A stretch of DNA of 64,000 bases, from NCBI GenBank assembly GCA_003314535.1, contig POSG01000014.1, forward strand, positions 1-64,000. Direction: 5' to 3'. The notes below the pieces were generated by a model, which saw nothing but the letters and a program-made list of their open reading frames with translations, was not told the origin of the DNA and searched no databases. Positions 54,141 to 64,000 of the stretch are shown here, piece by piece (positions within the stretch are counted from its first letter, which is position 1; each line of letters opens with the position of its first letter). Both the position numbers and the translations under genes were made by a program. The stretch comes from Geobacter sp. Its GTDB lineage: Bacteria; Desulfobacterota; Desulfuromonadia; Geobacterales; Geobacteraceae.

Positions 54141-56810
54141 ATGGCCAACAGACCGAGCCTCTACCTGATAGACGGCTCCTCCTACATCTACCGCGCCTAT
54201 TATGCGATACGCCACCTTTCCTCGCCGAAAGGCTTTCCCACCAATGCGCTCTACGGTTTCACCCAGATGCTGCTCAAGGTGCTCAAAGACAGGAACCCAG
54301 ATCACGTGGCGGTGGCTTTCGATGCGGGCCGGCGGACTTTCCGCACCGAGCTCTACCCGGAGTACAAGGCCAACAGATCTGCCATGCCAGATGACCTGGT
54401 CCCCCAGATAGGTCCGATCAAGGAAATCGTGCGGGCTTTCAACATTCCGGTGCTGGAGCTGGCGAACTTCGAGGCAGACGACATCATCGGCGCCATGGCG
54501 CATAAGTGCGAGGCGCAGGGCATGGACGTGGTAGTGGTGACGGGCGACAAGGACCTGATGCAGGTCGTCACTGAATCGGTGACCCTTCTGGACACCATGA
54601 AGGACAAGTCTTCCGGCGTCGCCGACGTGATTGAACGATTCGGCGTGGGGCCCGATCTCGTCGTGGATGTTCTCGGACTTGCGGGCGACAGCTCGGACAA
54701 CATTCCCGGAGTGCCGGGCATCGGAGAAAAGACCGCGACCAAGCTCATCCTGGAATACGGGTCTCTCGACGCGCTTATCGAAAGATCGGGAGAAATCAAG
54801 GGAAAAACCGGCGAGCGGATCCGCGAATTCGCCGACCAGGCCCGGCTTTCCCGCCGCCTTGCCACAATTGACCGGAGCACCCCCATAGAGTTTCGCTATG
54901 AAGACCTTGCGCTCACCCCTCCTGACAATCGCCGCCTCGCCGAACTCTTCAGGGAATACGGATTCACAACTCTGATGAAGGAACTGACCAGTGAAGCCAG
55001 CCTTCCGACAGCAAACTATCGTACCATTCTTACAGAGCTGGACTTCGACGCCCTGCTCACGGAACTCGGCAAGGCCCCGGCCTTTGCCATAGACCTGGAG
55101 ACAACCAGCCTCAATCCCCTGGAAGCTGAAATCGTCGGAATATCCTTTTCTTTCCAGGAACACGAGGCCTGCTATCTGCCGGTAGGCCACCGGTACGACG
55201 ACGCTCCTTGCCAGCTACCCCGGGATCAGGTCCTGGAAAAACTCGCACCGCTATTGGCCGATCCGTCCCGGCATAAAATCGGCCAGAACATCAAATACGA
55301 CTACCAGGTACTGCGCCGCTCGGGTATTGAAATGGATGGGACCTGGTTCGACACGATGGTTGCCTCCTACCTGCTGAACCCGGTTCGTTCAGGCCACGGA
55401 CTTGACTCACTGGCGGTGGAGTACCTCGATCACAAGATGATTTCCTATGAAGAGGTGGCAGGCAAGGGAAAGGAACAGGTATGTTTCTCAGTGGTTCCGG
55501 TGGAGCGGGCCTCGCTCTACTCCTGCGAGGACTCCGACGCCACATTCCTGCTCCACGGGATGTTCCTCCCCAGGCTGGGTGAGTCGGGACTGGAAAGGCT
55601 TTTCTTTGAACTGGAAATGCCGCTGGTGAAAATACTGGCTGAAATGGAGCTGGAGGGAGTGAAACTTGACCTGGCAAGGCTCGCGGAACTTTCGGAAGGC
55701 TTTGCCGCACAACTGGCCGAACTGGAAAAGCGGATCTTCGATCTTGCCGGGCTCAGGTTCAACATAAATTCGCCGAAACAGCTCGGCGAAGTGCTGTTCG
55801 AGCGGCTGCAGCTCCCTGCGGCGAAAAAGACCAAGACCGGCTGGTCCACCGACATGGACGTCCTGAACCGTCTGGCCCAGGACCATGAGCTTCCGGCCCT
55901 GGTGCTGCAATACCGCAGCATTTCGAAGCTGAAATCCACCTATACCGATTCGCTTCCAAGGCTCGTCGATCCGGCCACCGGGAGGATTCACACTTCCTAT
56001 AACCAGGCGGTGACCAATACGGGAAGACTCTCTTCTTCGGAGCCGAACCTGCAGAACATCCCGGTCCGTACCGAGGAGGGCAGAAAGATCCGCCATGCTT
56101 TCATTGCAGAGGAAGGCTCCCTGCTGCTCTCCGCGGACTACTCGCAGATAGAGCTGCGCGTCCTGGCCCATCTTTCAGGAGACCGCGTCTTCTGCGATGC
56201 GTTTGCCAGGGACGAAGACATCCATACCCGCACCGCCAGCGAAGTCTTCGACATCATGCCGGGGCTGGTGACGCCGGAAATGCGGCGCCAGGCGAAGACC
56301 ATAAACTTCGGGGTCATTTACGGGCAGGGAGCTTTCAGCCTTGCGCGTGAGCTGGGAGTTTCCACCAGGATCGCAAAAGAATTCATCGACAATTATTTCG
56401 CCCGCCACAGCGGAGCCCGGGAATTCCTCGACGCATGCGTCCGGAACGCCGAGCGGGACGGATACGTCACCACGCTCATGGGTCGACGTTTGCCCATTCC
56501 CGATATCAGGAGCAGCAACGCAAACATCCGGGCGTTTGCGCAACGCAACGCCATAAACTACCCTATCCAGGGCTCGGCCGCGGATATCATCAAGCAGGCC
56601 ATGGTTCGCATCTGGAACCGCCTGCGGCGCGCAGGAATGAAAAGCCGGCTCATCATGCAGGTTCACGACGAACTTGTATTCGAGGTCCCGGAAGAAGAGC
56701 GGCTGGAGATGGAAATGCTGGTAAGCCACGAGATGGAGCAGGCCGTGCCGCTGCAAGTGCCGCTCAAGGTGGACGTGAATTGCGGGAAAAACTGGAGCGA
56801 AGCGCACTAA
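54141..56810 (+). CDS. polA: DNA polymerase I
   Basis: An 889-aa three-domain enzyme for gap filling and RNA primer removal. The 5' nuclease domain (1 to about 290) has YLIDGSSYIYRAYYAI, FEADDIIGAMA, VVTGDKDLMQ and IPGVPGIGEKTA. The proofreading domain (about 310-490) keeps the D-x-E pair in AIDLETTSLNP and the Y-x-x-x-D motif YSCEDSD, so 3'-5' exonuclease is probably active. The polymerase domain has DYSQIELRVLAHLSGD, RRQAKTINFGVIYGQGAFSLA and the VHDELVFEV motif C. Length is typical. Confidence 0.97.
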   Translation: MANRPSLYLIDGSSYIYRAYYAIRHLSSPKGFPTNALYGFTQMLLKVLKDRNPDHVAVAFDAGRRTFRTELYPEYKANRSAMPDDLVPQIGPIKEIVRAFNIPVLELANFEADDIIGAMAHKCEAQGMDVVVVTGDKDLMQVVTESVTLLDTMKDKSSGVADVIERFGVGPDLVVDVLGLAGDSSDNIPGVPGIGEKTATKLILEYGSLDALIERSGEIKGKTGERIREFADQARLSRRLATIDRSTPIEFRYEDLALTPPDNRRLAELFREYGFTTLMKELTSEASLPTANYRTILTELDFDALLTELGKAPAFAIDLETTSLNPLEAEIVGISFSFQEHEACYLPVGHRYDDAPCQLPRDQVLEKLAPLLADPSRHKIGQNIKYDYQVLRRSGIEMDGTWFDTMVASYLLNPVRSGHGLDSLAVEYLDHKMISYEEVAGKGKEQVCFSVVPVERASLYSCEDSDATFLLHGMFLPRLGESGLERLFFELEMPLVKILAEMELEGVKLDLARLAELSEGFAAQLAELEKRIFDLAGLRFNINSPKQLGEVLFERLQLPAAKKTKTGWSTDMDVLNRLAQDHELPALVLQYRSISKLKSTYTDSLPRLVDPATGRIHTSYNQAVTNTGRLSSSEPNLQNIPVRTEEGRKIRHAFIAEEGSLLLSADYSQIELRVLAHLSGDRVFCDAFARDEDIHTRTASEVFDIMPGLVTPEMRRQAKTINFGVIYGQGAFSLARELGVSTRIAKEFIDNYFARHSGAREFLDACVRNAERDGYVTTLMGRRLPIPDIRSSNANIRAFAQRNAINYPIQGSAADIIKQAMVRIWNRLRRAGMKSRLIMQVHDELVFEVPEEERLEMEMLVSHEMEQAVPLQVPLKVDVNCGKNWSEAH

Positions 56811-57050
56811 GTTTCTGTCCAAATCAAGAAACTACTGTCAAGGGCCGGGACGGGGCTTTCGAGAAGACCGGGATACGGCTTCACTGCAGGATCTTGAATC
56901 AAGGGAAAGCGCTTGAAACCAGGCAAAGCTTTGACCGGTGAAACGCAGCCAGACAGATTATGCCGGGCTTCAAGAAAGTTCCGGTCCGGCCCTGGCGGAC
57001 ATTCCCGCAACTCATAACTGAGTGAAAAAGCGCCCTTTCCGGACAGAAAC
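56811..57050. other. intergenic region between polA and the 6S RNA terminator
   Basis: No gene, promoter or clear polA terminator recognised in this stretch; the only strong hairpin is the minus-strand terminator that follows it. Confidence 0.4.
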
Positions 57051-57077
57051 CAAAAAAAAAGACCCGGTTTCCGGGTC
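57051..57077 (-). terminator. intrinsic terminator of the 6S RNA gene
   Basis: GACCCGG and CCGGGTC form a 7-bp stem with a 3-base loop, followed on the minus strand by a run of nine T. It ends transcription from the right, just after the ncRNA closing stem. Confidence 0.85.
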
Positions 57078-57083
57078 CTTATC

Positions 57084-57258
57084 AGTCTCTCCACTCTGCC
57101 GTGGGTTTAGGGCCTCACAGCGAGTTCCCTATAAGGGGGCATTCTTGTATCGCTTCAGGCAAAACCCGCTAGGGGCAGCACACCACGACCTGAAGAACAC
57201 CCGTTCTGTGAATGTTCCGCAGGGGCTTGATAACCTCACGAACATGGCAGAGAGACTA
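57084..57258 (-). ncRNA. ssrS: 6S RNA
   Basis: A roughly 175-nt RNA that would bind sigma-70 RNA polymerase by mimicking an open promoter. Minus-strand 5' and 3' ends pair as AGTCTCT plus CTGCC with GGCAG plus AGAGACT. Further in, CTTCAGG/CCTGAAG and a GGGTGTTCTT stretch paired with AAGAATGCCC build the apical rod. Between these stems lies a large internal bubble whose 3' side holds a small CCCTTATAGGG hairpin, as in 6S RNAs. A dedicated promoter and a terminator frame it exactly. Identity is by structure and layout; no covariance search was run. Confidence 0.78.
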
Positions 57259-57265
57259 CGTTTAG

Positions 57266-57294
57266 AGAGTACCCCAGAGCGGGGGAAAAATCAA
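57266..57294 (-). promoter_or_regulatory. promoter of the 6S RNA gene
   Basis: On the minus strand TTGATT (57294-57289) and TACTCT (57271-57266) are separated by exactly 17 bases. The predicted start at about 57257-57259 coincides with the 5' end of the closing stem. The -35 box overlaps the aroF stop codon. Confidence 0.7.
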
Positions 57295-58334
57295 GCGGAT
57301 TTCCGCTCCCGCGCATCATTTCCACCACTGCCGAGAAAGGCGATGAGCCTGCCGATCTCCTCCATCAGCCGTGCAAATCCCTGGGGCGTCAAAGATTGGG
57401 GACCGTCCGACAGGGCCTTTTCCGGATTGGGGTGCACCTCCAGGAGAATTCCGTCGGCCCCCGCCACCAGAGCGGCCTTTGCCATGGGAGGAACCAGCAT
57501 TCTCCTCCCGGTGGCGTGGGACGGATCCACGACAATGGGCAGATGGGTCAGCTCCCGGATCAAAGGCACGACAGCCAGGTCCAACGTGTTGCGGGTAGCG
57601 GTCTCAAATGTGCGGATACCCCGTTCGCAGAGAATTACCGAGGGATTTCCTTCCGCCAGGATATATTCGGCCGCCGCCAGGAACTCCTCGATTGTCGCGC
57701 TCATGCCGCGCTTCAAGAGCACCGGTTTCCTGATCTTGCCCAACTCCCGGAGCAGTTCGAAATTCTGCATGTTGCGCGCCCCCACCTGGAGCATGTCCGC
57801 GTATTCCGCCACCAGGTCCACGGTTTCGGGACTCATCACCTCGGTCACAAAGGGAAGTCCTGACTGGCGGGAGGCAAGGGCCAGCAGCTTCAGCCCCTCC
57901 TCTTTCAAGCCCTGGAACGTGTGGGGTCCGGTCCGGGGCTTGAAGGCCCCGCCGCGCAGCATGTCCGCCCCGGCCGCCTTGACGGCCCTGGCAGTTTCGC
58001 ATATCTGCTCTTCGCTCTCGACAGCGCACGGTCCGGCTATGATTACGGGCCGCTTTCCCGCGCCGATTTCCAGACCGGCCACCTTCACGATCGTGTTCCG
58101 GGGGTGAAAGTCGCGCGATACGAGTTTGTACGGCTTGGACACATGGATGACTTCCTGCACGCCGGGGAGATCCCGAACTGTCGAATCGTCAACGTAGCCC
58201 TTGTTTCCGAGCACCCCGATTGCCGTTCTCTCGCTTCCGGGAATTGGCGCCGCCCTGAACCCGAGCCTGTCGATAGCCTTTATGACGGCATCGATCTGTT
58301 TCTTCCCTGCTTTGTGATTCATTACGATGAGCAC
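57291..58334 (-). CDS. aroF: 3-deoxy-7-phosphoheptulonate (DAHP) synthase with N-terminal regulatory domain
   Basis: A 347-aa enzyme that condenses PEP and erythrose 4-phosphate, the first step of aromatic amino acid synthesis. The N-terminal ferredoxin-like domain (about 1-70) matches the type I-beta enzymes such as that of Thermotoga. The barrel has [60 protein letters not shown] and [13 protein letters not shown]. The start is set at a GTG (58334) because GGGAGG lies 6 bases upstream and it gives the family N-terminus; the frame opens 35 codons earlier without a site. Confidence 0.95.
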   Translation of the reverse strand: MLIVMNHKAGKKQIDAVIKAIDRLGFRAAPIPGSERTAIGVLGNKGYVDDSTVRDLPGVQEVIHVSKPYKLVSRDFHPRNTIVKVAGLEIGAGKRPVIIAGPCAVESEEQICETARAVKAAGADMLRGGAFKPRTGPHTFQGLKEEGLKLLALASRQSGLPFVTEVMSPETVDLVAEYADMLQVGARNMQNFELLRELGKIRKPVLLKRGMSATIEEFLAAAEYILAEGNPSVILCERGIRTFETATRNTLDLAVVPLIRELTHLPIVVDPSHATGRRMLVPPMAKAALVAGADGILLEVHPNPEKALSDGPQSLTPQGFARLMEEIGRLIAFLGSGGNDARERKSA

Positions 58335-58488
58335 GAAAGCCTCCCGTTGGCCAACCTCACCATGCCGGAGGATGGCATAGATTCTATGTTCTTCCCAGCA
58401 CACTACCGCAGGGGAATGCCCAATGGAATTTTGTATCATGAAACACCATCCGGTGGTAGTACTGTTTCTGTTTTTTTAAAATAATTAC

Positions 58489-58517
58489 TTGATTTTTCCC
58501 CACGGCCTGTTTATATT
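58489..58517 (+). promoter_or_regulatory. groESL promoter
   Basis: TTGATT (58489-58494) and TATATT (58512-58517) with a 17-base spacer. The start point at about 58524 is 5 bases before the CIRCE operator, so bound HrcA would block transcription. Confidence 0.8.
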
Positions 58518-58528
58518 TTACGTCGTGA

Positions 58529-58555
58529 TTAGCACTCAGATGGTTTGAGTGCTAA
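58529..58555 (+). promoter_or_regulatory. CIRCE operator (HrcA binding site)
   Basis: TTAGCACTC, nine bases, then GAGTGCTAA: a perfect match to the CIRCE consensus. It places groESL under HrcA heat-shock repression. Confidence 0.97.
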
Positions 58556-58603
58556 TATTTTTCCGAAAAATTACTTATCCAAGCATGAAAGGAGAATGAA
58601 GGT

Positions 58604-58891
58604 ATGAATCTTAGACCCCTGCAGGACCGTATCATCGTGAAAAGACTCGAGGAAGAGAACAAGACCTCCGGTGGCATCTATATCCCCGATACCGCGAAGG
58701 AAAAACCGCAGAAAGGTGAAATCATCGCTGTTGGCAAGGGAAAGCTGACCGAAGACGGCAAGCTCCTCCCGGTGGACCTCAAGGTGGGCGACAAGGTTCT
58801 TTTCGGGAAATATGCCGGCACTGAAATCAAGATCGACGGCGTCGACTATCTCATCATGCGTGAAGACGACATCCTCGGCGTCATCGAATAA
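58604..58891 (+). CDS. groES: co-chaperonin GroES
   Basis: A 95-aa subunit of the heptameric lid of the GroEL chamber. It begins [34 protein letters not shown]-type sequence, contains the mobile loop around [42 protein letters not shown]-type strands (seen in parts) and ends in DILGVIE. AAAGGAG lies upstream. Regulation is by CIRCE at 58529. The groEL gene begins 61 bases after the stop. Confidence 0.98.
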   Translation: MNLRPLQDRIIVKRLEEENKTSGGIYIPDTAKEKPQKGEIIAVGKGKLTEDGKLLPVDLKVGDKVLFGKYAGTEIKIDGVDYLIMREDDILGVIE

Positions 58892-58916
58892 ACGCTGATC
58901 CCAGTATTTTCCATAA

Positions 58917-60599
<1,683 letters not shown>

Positions 60600-60630
60600 T
60601 ATCCGACCCGCACTACCGGCAACAACGCAA

Positions 60631-60660
60631 AAAGGGAGCGGTTTCCGCTCCCTTTTTTTA
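60631..60660 (+). terminator. groESL terminator
   Basis: An 11-bp stem, AAAGGGAGCGG with CCGCTCCCTTT, loop TTT, then a T-run, 32 bases after the groEL stop. Confidence 0.9.
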
Positions 60661-60707
60661 TGTCTTGAGGCCGATGGGCAGAAACCCCCATTACCTGCAC
60701 AGCATTG

Positions 60708-61247
60708 CTATTTTTCTATCCCGATTCTCGCCTTGACCCCCGTCTTGAAATAATGCTTGACTTCCCTCATCTCCGTGACCAGGTCCGCGGCCTCGATCAC
60801 CTCTGGAGCTGCGTTCCTGCCGGTCAGCACCAGTTCGACGCAGGTTTCCTTTTCTCTCATCAAATCAAGCAGTTCCTCCACTGAGACAAGGCCATAGGAT
60901 ACCGCTGTGTTGATTTCATCCAGAATGACCAGGTCATAGTCAGAACCCCTGGCCGCCTCCCTGGCCATTCTGAACGCCTTTTGCGCCATGTTAATCGCCT
61001 CGGCATCAGGCTCACCGTCGACCAGCCACCCCTTATGCCCCATCTGCACCAGCGTGAAGCAGGGCGCCAGTCTTTTTGCGGCGATATGCTCTCCACACGG
61101 CTCGCATCCCTTCACAAACTGGATCATGCAGACGCGCAGTTCGAGACCGACCGCCCTGAGCGCAAGACCGAGCGCAGCGGTAGTCTTGCCCTTGCCGTTT
61201 CCCGTGTATACCTGTATGTAGCCCTTTGCGAGTTTGTGTCCATCCAT
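60708..61247 (-). CDS. cobO: corrinoid adenosyltransferase (CobO/BtuR type)
   Basis: A 179-aa enzyme that adenosylates cob(I)alamin or cobyrinic acid diamide with ATP. P-loop GNGKGKTTAALGLALRA (residues 16-32), VCMIQFVKG, the Walker B-like LVILDEINTAVSYGL, and VLTGRNAAPEVIEAADLVTEM are all typical. GGAGGGG is 8 bases before the ATG. No cobalamin riboswitch was recognised in the roughly 50 bases between it and the divergent promoter at 61301. Confidence 0.96.
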   Translation of the reverse strand: MDGHKLAKGYIQVYTGNGKGKTTAALGLALRAVGLELRVCMIQFVKGCEPCGEHIAAKRLAPCFTLVQMGHKGWLVDGEPDAEAINMAQKAFRMAREAARGSDYDLVILDEINTAVSYGLVSVEELLDLMREKETCVELVLTGRNAAPEVIEAADLVTEMREVKHYFKTGVKARIGIEK

Positions 61248-61300
61248 ATGCCCACCCCTCCAATAAGCTTAAACAGTGCCCGCAACAATCAAAATAAACC

Positions 61301-61329
61301 TTGCCAATCACTTATATGGTAAATATAAT
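61301..61329 (+). promoter_or_regulatory. strong promoter divergent from cobO
   Basis: TTGCCA (61301-61306) and a consensus TATAAT (61324-61329) separated by 17 bases. Predicted start near 61336, just before the short two-hairpin transcript. Confidence 0.7.
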
Positions 61330-61335
61330 ATATAT

Positions 61336-61416
61336 AGAAAAGATAGTTGCGAGAGTCGTATGACTCTCATTATGCCCTAGCCGACTGACCCTCCTAGTCG
61401 CTAGGGTGTTTTTTTG
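61336..61416 (+). ncRNA. candidate small RNA or attenuator leader
   Basis: A short unit of about 80 bases between a good promoter and a good terminator, with no ORF. It holds hairpin 1, GAGAGTC/GACTCTC (61351-61367), then the terminator stem. It may be a free small RNA, or a leader that controls the RHH gene 240 bases on by premature termination. No known riboswitch family recognised. Confidence 0.5.
61375..61416 (+). terminator. intrinsic terminator of the short transcript
   Basis: CCCTAGC-CGACT pairs with AGTCG-CTAGGG (one bulged C), followed by TGTTTTTTT. Confidence 0.75.
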
Positions 61417-61656
61417 AACGAAATTGGTACGTGGAAAATGCTTTTTTTGCATTTTTGCACATACCCGTGCCAGAGATGGTACAGAGTGACGCTTCCACTA
61501 AAAAGAAACCTGCTGCATATGCCTTTGAATTGCATACATGTTGCGTTTCCCATGAGGCGATTCACCACCCTCCGGATATTGGCATGGATATGGCATCAAA
61601 CATTTCGCAGCACGCATCCAGCCAGTACGGAGCCGGACCCGGAGGAGGATAGAGAG

Positions 61657-61842
61657 ATGGGTAGAATGAGGGAACATCCTCGATATAATGTCATTTCCAT
61701 GAGGATAAGCGATGAAGAGCGGGAAACTCTTCAGGAAATCATGCAGACAACCCAGAAAAGCATGTCGGACATAATGAGAGAGGCAATGGAGCTCTTCAAG
61801 AACAAGTGGGCCAAACCCCAGCTGGAGAACAAGGCCGCCTGA
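61657..61842 (+). CDS. ribbon-helix-helix (Arc/CopG-type) protein
   Basis: A 61-aa protein. A beta-strand YNVISMRISDEE followed by two helices, ERETLQEIMQTT and KSMSDIMREAMELFKNKW, fits the RHH DNA-binding fold; residues in the strand (Asn, Ser, Arg) would contact DNA as a dimer. No toxin gene follows, so it is a stand-alone regulator rather than an antitoxin pair as far as this window shows. The start at 61657 is set by GGAGGAGG; the frame opens 81 codons earlier without support. Confidence 0.78.
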   Translation: MGRMREHPRYNVISMRISDEERETLQEIMQTTQKSMSDIMREAMELFKNKWAKPQLENKAA

Positions 61843-61864
61843 AGAGAACCATGAACGGTATAAC

Positions 61865-61898
61865 CACGGGGACGGAACCAACGCGCCCCCGTGCTTTC
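61865..61898. terminator. hairpin between the RHH gene and cysS
   Basis: CACGGGG and CCCCGTG close a 7-bp stem, followed by CTTTCTG. It lies between convergent genes; the T-tract is poor. Confidence 0.45.
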
Positions 61899-61932
61899 TG
61901 CCAGGTGAACCGGAACTTGAGACGGTTCACGA

Positions 61933-63420
61933 TCAGAGTTGCCTGATTTTCCAATCCGTCCCCTGCGGGGAATCCAGAAGGACGATGTTCCGGGCAAGGA
62001 GCGCATCCCGGATTTCGTCGCTTTTCGCGAAATCGCGCGCCTTCCGCGCCGCAGACCTTTCTTCTATCAGTTTCTCGATCTCCTCCCGCGTTATTCCAAG
62101 ATCTTTGAGCTTTCTCTCCCGTGCCCCGTCCAGGTATGCCCTTGGCTCGGTCCGGAAGATCCCCATGACCATTCCCGCCTCTTCCAGCACCTTGCGCGAA
62201 CGGGACAGCAATCTCCGCACCACGTCAAGTGGCTTCGGCGCTTCCGTCACCACCCGGTTGACACAGCGCACCAGGTCGAAAATGGTCCCCAGGGCCTGGG
62301 CGGTGTTGAAATCGTCATCCATCGATTCCCTGAACCGTGCCGGGAATGATTCCACCTTTTCCAGCAACTCTGCATGGGCTTCGTTCGGTTTTTTCGGAAT
62401 GCCGGAGAGCCCCTCATCGGGCATGCCCTCGGCCAGTTCGTCCATTTTTGCCAGCGCAGTGTAGATGCGGTCGAGACCCGCTTCAGCCTCGTTCATGTTC
62501 TGGTCGGAGAAATCCAGCGGCGAGCGGTAGTGGGCGGTCAGGAGGAAAAACCGGAGCACCTCGGCTTCATACCGCTCCAGAACCTCCTTAATGGTGAAAA
62601 AGTTGCCCAGGGATTTGCTCATTTTCTCCGAGTTGATGTTGACGAACCCGTTGTGTAGCCAATACCTGACGAACGGCTTGCCGGTAGCGGCCTCCGACTG
62701 TGCGATCTCGTTCTCGTGGTGGGGAAAAACCAGGTCCTTGCCGCCGCCGTGGATGTCTATCGTTTCACCGAGAAACCGCATGCTCATGGCCGAGCACTCG
62801 ATATGCCATCCGGGCCGCCCCTTGCCCCAGGGCGAATCCCAGGATGGCTCGCCCGGCTTGGCCTCCTTCCAGAGGACGAAATCCATGGGGTGCTCCTTGC
62901 GCTCGTCCACCTCGATCCTGGCGCCGGCCTTCATGTCATCCAGATTGCGCTTGGAAAGCTTCAGGTACTCGTCGTACTTTTCCACGTTGAAATAGACATC
63001 CCCGCCTGCCTGGTAGGCAAAGCCCTTTTGGACAAGAGATGTTACGATGCCGATTATGTCGCCTATATGTTCAGTTGCCCTCGGCTGAAAGGTGGGAACC
63101 TCGATACCCAGCGCCTGCATGTCGCAGTCGAACTCCCGTATGAAACGCTCCGTTATCTCCCGGAAGTCGACGCCTTCCCTGTTGGCCCGGTTTATGATCT
63201 TGTCATCCACATCGGTATAATTGCGCACGTAGGTCACGTCATATCCGATATGGCGCAGGTACCGGTAGACCACATCGAATACCACGTTGGCGCGGGCATG
63301 GCCGATATGGCAATGGTCGTAAACGGTAACTCCACATACATACATTGAAACCTTCCCGGGTATCTGGGGAACGAATTCCTCTTTCTTTCCGGTCAAGGTG
63401 TTGTAGATGCGTAATGGCAT
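61933..63420 (-). CDS. cysS: cysteinyl-tRNA synthetase
   Basis: A 495-aa class I synthetase. The zinc/cysteine-site motif [21 protein letters not shown] holds the HIGH signature (HIGH), WHIECSAMS and [19 protein letters not shown] bind zinc and substrate, and KMSKSLGN is the KMSKS loop. The C-terminal anticodon domain ends [24 protein letters not shown] precedes the ATG. It lies 42 bases after glnS on the same strand, suggesting a glnS-cysS unit. Confidence 0.98.
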   Translation of the reverse strand: MPLRIYNTLTGKKEEFVPQIPGKVSMYVCGVTVYDHCHIGHARANVVFDVVYRYLRHIGYDVTYVRNYTDVDDKIINRANREGVDFREITERFIREFDCDMQALGIEVPTFQPRATEHIGDIIGIVTSLVQKGFAYQAGGDVYFNVEKYDEYLKLSKRNLDDMKAGARIEVDERKEHPMDFVLWKEAKPGEPSWDSPWGKGRPGWHIECSAMSMRFLGETIDIHGGGKDLVFPHHENEIAQSEAATGKPFVRYWLHNGFVNINSEKMSKSLGNFFTIKEVLERYEAEVLRFFLLTAHYRSPLDFSDQNMNEAEAGLDRIYTALAKMDELAEGMPDEGLSGIPKKPNEAHAELLEKVESFPARFRESMDDDFNTAQALGTIFDLVRCVNRVVTEAPKPLDVVRRLLSRSRKVLEEAGMVMGIFRTEPRAYLDGARERKLKDLGITREEIEKLIEERSAARKARDFAKSDEIRDALLARNIVLLDSPQGTDWKIRQL

Positions 63421-63462
63421 GGTCGAATCCTCGAAAAAGGCAGATATTATGAACCGTTGGGA

Positions 63463-64000
63463 CTAGGCGCCGGCTTTCGCCCAGGAATCCCGCAGCGTGA
63501 CGACCCGGTTGAAAACCGGCGAACCGGGCAGGGAGTCCTTGATATCGACGGAGAAGTACCCCTGGCGTTCCAGCTGGAAGCAGCTGCCCGGGGAGGCGAG
63601 GGCCAGCCCGGGTTCCATGCGGCAATGGTCAAGCGCCTTCAGGGACTCCGGGTTGAGGCAGGACTTCCAGTCGGCGCCGTTCTTGTCGCTTCCCGGTTGT
63701 GGTACGGAAAACAGGCGGTCGTAAAGCCTTACCCGGGCATTGATCCCGTGGGCAGCGGAAACCCAGTGGATGGTTCCCTTGATTTTCCGTCCGTCCGCCG
63801 CAGACCCTCCCCTTGACTCGGGATCATAGGTACAGCGGATCTCCACGATCTCACCGGTTTTTTCATCCTTTACCACCCCGGTACACTTGACTATATATGC
63901 ATAGCGGAGACGCACTTCCCTCCCCGGTGCGAGACGGAAGAATCCCTTTGGCGGCTCTTCGAGAAAATCTTCCGCCTCGATGTAGATCTCCCGCGCAAAG
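63463..64000 (-). CDS. glnS: glutaminyl-tRNA synthetase, C-terminal part (runs off the window)
   Basis: The last 178 codons, open at the right edge of the window. They match the anticodon-binding beta-barrels of GlnRS: REIYIEAEDFLEEPPKGFFRLAPGREVRLRYAY, VKCTGVVKDEKTGEIVEIRCTYDPESRGG, and KGTIHWVSAAHGINARVRLYDRLF, followed by an FQLERQGYFSVD strand. Catalytic motifs lie outside the window. Having GlnRS means that this organism probably charges tRNA-Gln directly. Confidence 0.95.
   Translation of the reverse strand, partial: FAREIYIEAEDFLEEPPKGFFRLAPGREVRLRYAYIVKCTGVVKDEKTGEIVEIRCTYDPESRGGSAADGRKIKGTIHWVSAAHGINARVRLYDRLFSVPQPGSDKNGADWKSCLNPESLKALDHCRMEPGLALASPGSCFQLERQGYFSVDIKDSLPGSPVFNRVVTLRDSWAKAGA

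Noticed and set aside
61248-61300. Possible cobalamin riboswitch upstream of cobO
   Set aside because: The gap to the divergent promoter is about 50 bases, too short, and the conserved B12-box is not seen.

Overview
The window looks like chromosomal DNA of a Geobacter-type bacterium (Desulfuromonadota). This is an inference from protein character and gene content: a SatP/GPR1-type acetate transporter, pyruvate phosphate dikinase, two-subunit glycyl-tRNA synthetase, a sigma-54 response regulator, a CIRCE-controlled groESL operon, and the remnant of a RAYT-type transposase. I see no intact insertion sequence, prophage, plasmid gene or CRISPR array. Almost all DNA is ordinary, densely packed coding sequence.

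Layout. 1-5.4 kb: a glycosyltransferase, a SYLF protein, an M20 amidohydrolase, an acetate transporter and an ABM-domain enzyme. 5.5-12.5 kb: a sensor kinase/sigma-54 regulator pair, glycogen phosphorylase and an outer-membrane barrel lipoprotein. 12.6-16.6 kb, minus strand: htpX-rsmB-rpe and a diguanylate cyclase response regulator. 16.9-20.9 kb: a secreted papain-like protease with four C-terminal repeats, a small Cys-rich protein, a MITE-like palindromic repeat and a secreted PLD-family nuclease. 20.9-25.9 kb: a tight operon for Ser/Thr phosphosignalling (transmembrane protease-FHA fusion, kinase, lipoprotein, zinc-ribbon FHA protein, PP2C phosphatase). 25.9-32.3 kb: accessory genes, including an HhH-GPD-like protein, rlpA, a divergent LuxR solo, a coupled GNAT/M20 pair, a RAYT remnant and an orphan TssJ-like lipoprotein. 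32.7-46.5 kb: housekeeping genes (ybaK-like, csp, ppdK, glyQS, recO, uvrC, two thioredoxin-fold genes, thpR, serS). 46.5-47.1 kb: tRNA-Ser(TGA), tRNA-Ser(GCT) and tRNA-Arg(ACG). 47.5-56.8 kb: cstA with an FAH-family gene, cardiolipin synthase, a 58-aa ORF-hsp20-nhaA operon and polA. 57.0-64.0 kb: a 6S RNA gene with its own promoter, DAHP synthase, groESL, cobO, a short promoter-to-terminator transcript, an RHH regulator, cysS and the 3' part of glnS, which runs off the window.

The most interesting system is the 20.9-25.9 kb operon. Its first protein places a trypsin/DegP-like protease outside the membrane and an FHA phosphothreonine reader inside, directly upstream of a membrane Ser/Thr kinase and a membrane PP2C phosphatase. 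This could carry an envelope signal into cytoplasmic phosphorylation. A TssJ-like lipoprotein without other type VI genes lies 6 kb away. Other observations are three housekeeping genes (rlpA, uvrC, recO) whose promoters predict leaderless mRNAs, a well-supported 6S RNA, and a candidate small RNA near 61.3 kb. All calls come from reading the sequence; no database search or folding program was run.
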